Assembly: GCF_014196055.1 (NCBI RefSeq)
Contig: NZ_JACICY010000004.1
Span: 62,065 to 126,064 of the forward strand
Length of the DNA: 64,000 nucleotides
Direction: 5' to 3'
Origin: Novosphingobium hassiacum
GTDB lineage: Bacteria; Pseudomonadota; Alphaproteobacteria; Sphingomonadales; Sphingomonadaceae
Shown: piece after piece, positions 18,498 to 27,500 of the stretch
How the letters are laid out: the number at the start of each line of letters is the position of its first letter
How positions within the stretch are numbered: position 1 is the first letter of the stretch
The notes under the pieces: model-generated
Database searches by the model: none
The model's input: the letters and a program-made list of their open reading frames with translations, nothing else
What the model was told of the DNA's origin: nothing
Program-made: the position numbers and the translations under genes

Positions 18498-21400
18498 TCA
18501 GCGGGTCGCGTTCGTCTTTGGCGCTCCCGCGTTGCCCGACACCAGCGGCTTTACGCCATCGCCCACGATGATGAACGCCGCCCAGTAGAATGGGTGCGAG
18601 GTGTTGGGATCGTCCATCAGGCCCTCCTGCGCCTTAGAAAGCGCATCGGACAAAGGCTGACCCGGCGTCGATCCGATCACGCCGCTGATCAGCCGCTTGG
18701 TCGCGTCGAAATCGTCCGGCACCGGCCAGTGGCTGGCGATCACAGACCGCGCCCCTGCCCCGACGAAGGCACGGACCAGACCGTCGAGAGCATAGTTGCC
18801 TCCCGTCGTGACGCCTGCCTCACGGCTGGCCGCGACGGTCGCCATGCCTGCGGTATCGCACGCCGACAGAATCACCAGGTCGGCGTTCAGACGCAAGTCG
18901 AAGATCTCGCGGAAGCTGAGCAGTCCGTCCGAGCCGCTGTCGCCGAAACTGGTGACCAGCGCCGGACGTGCCGGGCAATCCGGGCGCGGCGCCGTCACCA
19001 GACCGTGCGTGGCAAAGTGCAGCACGCGGTATTGGTCGAGCGTATTGGCGGTAAGCAACGCGCTGTCGCTGAACGCAGCATCGGTCAGCACCGCAGACCC
19101 GCCGACGCTCAACTGCTTTTGCGCAAACAGCAATTCGTCCGCCGAAATCGGGTTCTGCCATGTTGCCAGCGGCCAGTCGCATTCGTCCGCTACTGCCGCA
19201 AGAGGGCGCGTCAGCGGCTTCGCATTGTGCCCCAGCCCGAGATAGTTACGCGGCGCGGTCGAGGCGCTCAATTTGCGGATATCGAGGAAGCCGCGCGGGC
19301 TGACTGCGATGGATACCTCGCGCCCCCGGCCCAGCCATTCGATCCCGGTGAAGTCGAACGTGTCGCCGTCCGGGCTTTCGATCCGCTTCTGGTAATCGGC
19401 GATGCCCTTGTCGGCGGTTACCAGCACGGTCGGCGGCAGTTGCAGCATCCCCCCATCGGGCTCGAAGATCAGGTGGCGGACTTCGGGCAGCTTGTCCTCA
19501 ACCGGCCCGAACAGCGTCTTGTAGAGTGCGCGCGATTTGACCAGATCGAACGGGTAGTTGACCTGCTGGTTGTTCTCGACCTTGACGATGCTGTCGCGGA
19601 TGTCCTGCACCGAAGTCGCCATCTGGCTCGGCGAGAGCCCCGTATCGAAGACCTGCGCCGCCGATGCCGTGGCGAACAGTGCATAGACATGATCGCTGAC
19701 GATCATCAGTTTGTAATAGGCCTCGCCTGACTTCAACGCGCCTGTCAGTTCGGCCAGATCGACGCCCTTGGGCGCCAGCACGTTATACCGCGGATAGGCT
19801 GCCAGCTTGCTGACCAATCCAGTCTGGTCGCGCTGCAACGATGCCAGGTTCTCCTGCGCCGCTTTCAGCGCGGCCAGATCCTGCGGGCTCGGCGCAGCGA
19901 GTGCGCCGAGCGACGAAATCGCCGCCTCGATCCGCGCAATATCGCGGCTGCGCGCGACCGACAGGCGGAATAGCGAGGCGGCCTCGTCATTGCCTTCCGA
20001 CAATTGCCGCGCGAGCACGGCCTGAGTCTGCGCGACACCCGGGCGTTGCAGGATCTGCGAGGCGGCAAATACCGACTGCGCCGCCATCTGGTCACCGCGC
20101 TTGGCGAGCAGGCCGAAATAGGGACCGAGCAGCTCGCGCAAGGTTGCGCTGGAATCGGGCACCGACTGGCTGTCCTCGACCACCTTGGCGTAAAGCGCCA
20201 GCGAGCCTGCCTCATCGCCCGAACGGCCGAGCCAGCCTGCCTTGCGCGCCTGCGCCGAAAGCAGCGCGGGCGATTGCGGGAACGCGGTCGCGATGATCCG
20301 GATTGCGCGATCGAATGCCGCCCCTGCATCCCCGGTGCGCCCCTGCGCCTCGGCCAGCAGCGCGAGTTCGATCTGGATTTCCGACCGCAGCCAGCCCGCC
20401 GACGCCACGCGCCCGCCGCGCACCGCGTCGAGCCGATCGCCCGCCTGCTTGAATCCGGCGACCGCATCGTCGAACTTGCCCTGCATCCGCGCGGCCGTCG
20501 CCTTGAGCGAAACCGCCTGGGCGTCGAGGATTTCAGCGCGCTCGGTATCGGTCAGACCCGGATCGGCCGCACCCAGCCGCCGCAGCGCCGCATTCTCGCG
20601 GTTGAGCTGCTCGGCCAGCGGCACGTTGATCAGGCCAGACGAGAGGCTGGCCGGATCGAATATCGCGTCGACCGACGATGTGCTGGCACCAAGCTCCTTG
20701 AGCGCGGCCACGGGGCGGCGCTGATTGAGCCGGTTGATCGCGCGGTAGTTGCGGATCAGCCGCTGGGTCACGCCATCGCTGCGCGACGAGTTCGCGCTGG
20801 CCTGCGCAAACAGACGGTCAGCGGCAGTGAAGTTCCCAAGGTTCGATTGCTGCAAGCCCTGGTTCGCCAGCGCCTCGGCGAGGCCAGCCGCGCCTGACGA
20901 CCGGTCGCGCGCAGCGAGCGTCTCGAAAAACTCGGCGGATTCAGCAAAGCGGCCGCCGTTGTTGCGCAAATAGCCCTCGTCTCGCGCGCCCAGCCGGTCG
21001 AGCTGGCCGGCCTGAACGCGGGCAAACGCCGCAGGATCGCTGACCTCGGTCGTCGCCACGCGGATCTCGCCCGGAACCGGCGCATCGCTCAACGCGCTGG
21101 CCAGCGCAAGGCGCAGTGCCGGATCGTAACCGGCCAGACCCTCGACGAAGTAGGTCACCGCCCCGCGCTTTGCCGCGTAGCGTTTGTAGTCGACGTTGGC
21201 TTTCTGGTCGCGGCAGTTGACCGCAGCGACCCGCCCGACTTCAGCGATTTCGACCGCACCGGGCCCGCCACAATCGAGCGTGATGCCCGCCAGACCGGTC
21301 GGCTCGGTACCCATAGCGACATCGCGGCGTACCGCGATCAGAGTGCCGATCGAGCCCGCCGCGTCCCGGCAGCTAAGCCGGTAGCCGCGATCGAATATGC

Positions 21401-21587
21401 CGCCAAGCCGCGCATCGAGCGGCGCGTTCTGTGCGGTGCAGGTCACCCCGCTTGTGCCGATGCGGAACGAATTGCGCACCGACAGCGGCTGCTCGCCCTT
21501 CTCGGCCGCAAGCACCGGAGTGGCGACCGCTGCAAGTGCCAGCGCCAGCGCGAATGGACCCGACAGGGTGATGTGACGGGTGCTCAC
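18498..21587 (-). CDS. Exported TPR-CHAT caspase-like peptidase, third gene of the TPS operon
   Basis: 1,029 residues. The N-terminus has a good signal peptide (hydrophobic core LALALAAVATPVLA, cleavage near residue 27). A tandem helical region of degenerate TPRs follows at about 220-600 (examples: GLAEALANQGLQQSNLGNF and AEAQGRTGDAGAAFDRAIR). The CHAT domain spans about 690-1010. Its catalytic dyad is present: His861 in HFATHG and Cys910 in ILSACDTAG. It starts with GTG overlapping the stop of the giant exoprotein (GTGA), so it is translationally coupled. CHAT enzymes are cysteine proteases related to caspases and separase. Export and the TPS partner suggest that it acts in the periplasm or at the surface, possibly cleaving the exoprotein; that role is inferred. 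Confidence 0.9.
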   Translation of the reverse strand: MSTRHITLSGPFALALALAAVATPVLAAEKGEQPLSVRNSFRIGTSGVTCTAQNAPLDARLGGIFDRGYRLSCRDAAGSIGTLIAVRRDVAMGTEPTGLAGITLDCGGPGAVEIAEVGRVAAVNCRDQKANVDYKRYAAKRGAVTYFVEGLAGYDPALRLALASALSDAPVPGEIRVATTEVSDPAAFARVQAGQLDRLGARDEGYLRNNGGRFAESAEFFETLAARDRSSGAAGLAEALANQGLQQSNLGNFTAADRLFAQASANSSRSDGVTQRLIRNYRAINRLNQRRPVAALKELGASTSSVDAIFDPASLSSGLINVPLAEQLNRENAALRRLGAADPGLTDTERAEILDAQAVSLKATAARMQGKFDDAVAGFKQAGDRLDAVRGGRVASAGWLRSEIQIELALLAEAQGRTGDAGAAFDRAIRIIATAFPQSPALLSAQARKAGWLGRSGDEAGSLALYAKVVEDSQSVPDSSATLRELLGPYFGLLAKRGDQMAAQSVFAASQILQRPGVAQTQAVLARQLSEGNDEAASLFRLSVARSRDIARIEAAISSLGALAAPSPQDLAALKAAQENLASLQRDQTGLVSKLAAYPRYNVLAPKGVDLAELTGALKSGEAYYKLMIVSDHVYALFATASAAQVFDTGLSPSQMATSVQDIRDSIVKVENNQQVNYPFDLVKSRALYKTLFGPVEDKLPEVRHLIFEPDGGMLQLPPTVLVTADKGIADYQKRIESPDGDTFDFTGIEWLGRGREVSIAVSPRGFLDIRKLSASTAPRNYLGLGHNAKPLTRPLAAVADECDWPLATWQNPISADELLFAQKQLSVGGSAVLTDAAFSDSALLTANTLDQYRVLHFATHGLVTAPRPDCPARPALVTSFGDSGSDGLLSFREIFDLRLNADLVILSACDTAGMATVAASREAGVTTGGNYALDGLVRAFVGAGARSVIASHWPVPDDFDATKRLISGVIGSTPGQPLSDALSKAQEGLMDDPNTSHPFYWAAFIIVGDGVKPLVSGNAGAPKTNATR

Positions 21588-24500
21588 TGCGCGTCTCCCT
21601 CTGCGCTGTTTTCGTTGACGACCGAACCGATCAGCGACGGATTGCCGCTGCCCGCAACGGGCTGTTCGACCTGCTGCTGCGGTTCGAGCGGGGTGCTGTC
21701 GATAATCTGCGGCGGGGGTGCGATCGGGCTGGCGGCATCGTCGGCCTCGCTCGCCGCCTCCTCGGGCGTCTGCGCTTCCTCGGCAGGCTTGTCCTGCTGC
21801 TCACTCGCCGCCGGGCTGGCCGACGATTCCGGCTCGGCGGTGAAGGTCGGCGTGTTGCCCAGGGCGTCGTTCGAGATGATCTGGATCTGGCTCGAGATGG
21901 CTGGCACTGGATCGACGGTCATTTCCGGTACGCAAGTGCTGGCGCTGATCGCGCAGCCATTGATCGTGCTGTCCGGCGTAAAGAACGACAGAACATCGCT
22001 GGCGCTGACCACAAGATCGCGCGCGGCAAAACCGCTGACCACGCCGGTCGGCGTCTGCCACTTGCCGTTTACGATAATCGAGATGCTGGCAGGGGCCGTG
22101 TTCGCGGTCGTGTTAATGGTCGCCAGATCGATGTCCGCGAAGAAGCCGGCAGGATCGAGGATCGTCCCGGTGTTCTGGACGTAGAGCGTGCCGGTGGGGT
22201 ACAGATCGAGCCCAAGCGCGCGCAATACACCATCGGGTCTCTGCACGGCGGCAGGCGCGTTCAATTCGGCGATATGTCCCGCATAGAAGGGATCGGCAGC
22301 AAGCTTGTCGAGGATGCCAGCGTTGGCGACGTGGATGTTGCTTGCGTGAATTTCGACCGTACCGCCCAGCGTTGTCCCGCTCTGCGTCAGCGCAACCGAG
22401 CCGGTTGCTGCATCGATTTCGAACCGGCCGGTATTGAACTCAACCACATTCGATTGAGCAAGACCGCTTCCCGCAACATTCCCGACCACGCGGATCGCAC
22501 CGCCAGGAAGCTCGGTTTCCCGATTGCCCGTGACGAAGTGGATCGCGCCCGTAGCATCACCGATCGTCGTGCTGCCATTGGTGCCGCCCGCCGTAAGAGC
22601 GAGGTTGCCGATAAACATGTCTATTGGATTGGTCGCAACGTCGACCGCGCCGATGAACAGCTCGTGCGTACTGATCAGACCGATTTCGGCCGCGCTCAGC
22701 GAATAGCCGGTGCCGTTCAGCCCGTCACCGATCAGCGCAGGTCTGCCTGAAATCGAGATCAGGTCGATCTCGCCCGTGGCTGACGTGCGCAGGCCTGACA
22801 GGATTTGCTGTCCGTTGGGATTTGTCAGCGCGCCATTGTCAACGATCTGGATGTCGGCCGATACGAGTTCGATTGTCGGCGATCCCCAGCGTTGTCCGGC
22901 CGTGATCAGCCCGCCCGACTCCACTTCGATGGAGTTGAACGCTGCAATCGCCGCCCCGGTCATGTTGCCCTGCGAATAGGATCGGAACTGCCCGGCGACG
23001 ACCTGACCTGTCACATTGACCGAACCCAAAAGGCTGACTGGCGCCACGAACAGCGCGGAGAAGTCGCTTGCCGTCGACAGGAGTAGCGTCCCGCTGGCGA
23101 GTGACGAATTTGCGATGAGCACCCGCCCGATCGCATTCGTTACCGCAAAGCCCGTCGGCGATGTTGGCGATTGCGACAACACGAGACCCGACAGGATGCC
23201 AGCCGTACTCACGTTGCCGCCCGATAACAGGATCACGTCGCGCGCGTTGATGTTCGCGCCGACTGTCAGCCCTTGCGCCCCGCTGACCAGCACATCGCGG
23301 GCAGCGGTGATCGCGCCGGTCGTGACGGTCGAACCGAACGAGGCGATCTTCACATTGTCGCCCGTCGAGCGCACGTTGCTCGTGCCAACCTGGCCCCCTG
23401 CGGCGATCTGGACAAGGCCTGCGCCCTGGACCGATCCCGCAGCGATCCGGCCCTGTCCGGCGACCAGACCGCCGCTGGCTGCCGTGCTGCCTGCGATAAG
23501 CGAAACCGTGCGTGTGCCGGTGACCGTGCCGATGTTGAGGATGTCGCCGGACGCAATCTGTATCGCGCCGTTTGCAGAGGTGGCCGACTGGATCGTCATC
23601 TGGTTGGAGGCTGTGATCGAGATAGCGTTCTGAGCGTTCACAGCCCCGCTTGTCAGATTCTGGCCACTGATTGCGACGCTTGTCCCAGCTTGCACCGCGC
23701 CGACATTGATCGAAGGTGCGGTGAGCGTTGCCGCACCGGTTTGCGACGTCACGCTGCCAGACTGGAGCGATGCCAGACTGTTGAGCGTGATATCCTTTGC
23801 CGCAAACAAATTACCGCTGACGATAGCGCCACTCGCGTCGATGCCGAGCATGCCCGACCCAGTCGACGACGGTGAAACAGTGATCGCCCCGCTTGTGAAC
23901 GTAGATTGCGTTGCCGCACGGAAGGACGTTGCCGATACCGGACCGGAAAGAGCGATCGACCCGGCTGTGCTGGTTACCGGCGTTGCGGCGAACACGAGTT
24001 CTTTGTCGAAGCCGCTCGGTGTCTGCCCGAGCGCTGCCATCGACGCATCGGCGATCAGCAGACGGGTGAACGCAGAAAGCCCGCCCGAGGCGATGTTGCC
24101 GCCACCAAGCAGCAGCATGTCGTAACTGGTTGCTTGTCCGATGGTGATCGTTCCGTCCGCAGCGATGCCCAGATCGGACGACGCGGTGATCGTGCCGGTC
24201 GTAACATTGCCGCCCGAGCGGAGGCCGATCACACCGCTTCCGCTTGCGGAAGGCGTGCCCGAACCGGCCGTGAGATTGCCGGTGCCGATCCCACCCGTCG
24301 TCTCGATGGTGATCGAGGTTGCCGAATTGAGATTGCCGGTGGTGATCAGGCCAAGTGCGGAAAGATCGATCGAGTCGCCCGCCGTGATATCGTCGAGGGT
24401 GAGCGAACTGCCCGCCATTACATCCACGAAACTTGCGGCAGTCAACGATCCCAGATCGATCTTGCCGAAGGCGGCCAACGACAGGCTGCCATTCGAGACG

Positions 24501-27500
24501 ATGCTGGCATAGGCGACCAGATCGAGTCCCGACGAGAGCGATAGCGTATTCGTGCCCTGCAGCGTCCCGACCGTAGTCGGCGCGACCGGATCAAGCACCC
24601 AGTTCGACGCGGTGATCCCGATTTGCGCAGCGGTAAGGTTCGACTGATCCAGCGTCAAAGACAGATCGGATGTGGATACGAATGAGAATGCCCCGCCAAA
24701 CGTCGCGGTCGAATCCGTCAACGCGATGGCGTTGGGCAAGGCTCCGGTGGCCTGTGCATCAGCCTGAACGACGAAGGTGACATTACCGGCCGATATGTTG
24801 CTGCTGATAGCACGCAATCCGCCTGCGTTGCCCAGGGTCGTACTTGTGCCTGCGGTCGACCCGGCTCCGCCCGTCGCTACGGAAGCGAACTGAAGGTCTG
24901 TCGCGATCAGCGTGCCACGCTGCGTCGGCTGGTTGAAGCGGTTGGTGACCAGCGCGTAGGCGCCCGCGACCTGCAGCGGATCGCTGCTGCCGATCGACGC
25001 GTTGCCGCCCAGCCCCGCAACGGGGCCACTCCCGCCCGCACCGCCGGTTGCGCTTGCCTGGAAAGATGCGGCTCCGGTAATCGTGACCGGAGCGCCGCGC
25101 ACCAGCAGGCTGGTGCCCCCGCCCGAGGCGAGGCCACCGTTGCCGCCGGTTGCGTTGGGGTTGACCGTGTCGGTATTCCCGCCTGCGCCGCCAAAGGCGC
25201 TGGCGCTGGCAAGAATGCTGCCATAGGTAGCCGACCCGGTGTTGACGGTGCCGGTATCGCTGCTGCTGATCGTTCCGATCTGTATCGAACCAGCAGACCC
25301 AAGGCCCCCGTCTCCGCCCGAAGCGCCCGACGCAAAGCCACCGTCGCCGCCCCTGGCATCTGCGAACGCAGTGACTGATCCGGCCTGCAGGTTCCCGTTG
25401 CCTGCACTGCCTGCCACTACGACCGAGCCGCCTTGCGCCGCGCCGCCAAGGCCGCCCGGAGCGCCCGCTGCCCTCCCGTCGCTGCCATCGCCGCCAAATG
25501 CGGAGGCATCTGTAATCGCCTGGGTGAACGATATCTGGCTTGGACCCTGAACGGCATTCGCGGTCTGGATGCCGACGCCGCCTCCCGTTGCCGCGCCGCC
25601 AGATCCGCCCAAGGTGCCAAAGCCCCCGGAACCCGAAGCAAATGCGTTGACCTGCCCCAGCGTGATCGTGCCCTGCCGCGCATAGATATCGGCCACGCCG
25701 CCGGTGCCTGCACCCGCCACGAAACCGTCGCCACCGGTTCCATCGGAAAAGACAAAGGTTGTGCCGCCGACCGTGATCGAACCGCCGTTGCCAGGTTGGA
25801 CGTTGCCACCCACGCGGAACGAAGATTCACCACCGATCCCGTCGCCGCCTGTGCCGGACGGTGCGTCCTGATCGCCAAAGCCACCGAAGCCGCCCGAATC
25901 GACAACAACGTCACTGGCGACAGTGATCGCCCCGCCGTTGCTGAGCACCAGGCTGAGACCGCCGATGCCCGTACCCCCGGTATTGACGGTGCCATAGGCA
26001 TCCGCACCCGTTCCGCTCGTCCCGAGAAACAGGCGATCCGTAATGTTAACGGTGCCGTTGCCCGAGGCAATCAGTTGGGCAAAGCCGCCCTGACCTGAAC
26101 CCGCGGGGCTTGCGCCATAGGCACCGCCACCAACCGCGCCCGCTTCGAGTGCGACAAACCCGGCCTGCACGGCGAGGCCCGTATTGGTCATCAGCGTCGC
26201 ACTGCCGCCCGTGGCGGAGCCGCCTGCCTGGCCGACCGAAATTCCGCCATTCGCACCGGCGTTCAACCGCAGTTGGGTGATCGCGGTCAGCTGATTGCCC
26301 GTGGTCGTACCGCCTGATCCGATGTTGATCGACCCGCCGACAGCCGTGCCGCCGGTCGCCGCACAACCGAACGTACAGTCGCCCGTTATGCCGCCCGTAC
26401 CTTGCGCCAGAAGACTGATATTGTTTGCGGTGATCCTGCTCCCGCCGCGATCGAGCGCTATGTTGACCGACCCGCCGGTGCCCGAACCGCCGCTGCCGCT
26501 GTCTCCGCGCGTCGGGCCGAAGCCGGCATCTCCGCCTCGTTCGCCCGTGCCCGATACGTCGACCGTGACATCGCCGATATTGACCGCGCCGCTTCCCGTT
26601 CCGTTACCCTTGAAGCTGTCGAAATTGACCTGACCGCCTTGCGCAGACCCGCCAATGCCGCCGTTGCCACCCCGGTTGAGCTGGCTCGTGTCGGAGAAAC
26701 CATTCCCCCCGAGCCCGCCGAGCGCGCTAGCACGGACGTTGAGCGCGCTCCCCGAGATGGTGCCGCCGTCAGCGGCCGCGCTGACCGAGACAACCCCGCC
26801 TTGTGCGTTACCGCCGGCGCTGCCCGGCGCGCTCGATGTCAGCTGCGTCTGCTGCCCGGAGCCAAAACCCCCGCCGCCCAGACCATTGGCGCTCAGCAGG
26901 TAATTCGGAGCCGAAATCAGGCTGTTGCCGCGTGAATCGCCATTCGCGAAGAGGTTGATCGTTCCACCGGTTCCCACGCCGCCATCGCCGAAGACGACAC
27001 CACGTCCACCCGTCCCGTCGGCAAGCAACTGGATCGCATTACTGACCGCCAGCATGCCGGCATTGACTGTTGCAGTTGCCAGCCCGCCTTTGCCCGAGGC
27101 TGCCGACGTCAACGCCCCTGCGCCAAAGCCGCCATTGCCGGTCGCTTCAAGCGTGAGGGTGTTCAGCAGGTTCGCCGAACTGTTCGCCAGTGCGACCCGT
27201 GCCGTGCCACCTTGGCCATTTCCGCCTGTGCCAGTCAGCGCGGTGTTCCCGCCTGCGCCGATCGCACCGAGATAGACCGCACCGGTCGCGTTCAGCGTGG
27301 AGTCGAACAGGTTGATCGTGGCGTTACCACCTGTGCCGACACCGCTTGTGGTACGACCGACCCCGCCGATGCCCGAAGCATCCACCGTGAGCGTCGAACT
27401 GAACCCGGCCGTTGCGCCGCCAAGCTCGACAGATGCCTGGCCGCCCGTACCGCTGCCACCCTCGTACAAGGTGCCCGATGACCCTGTACCGCCGGTGCCA

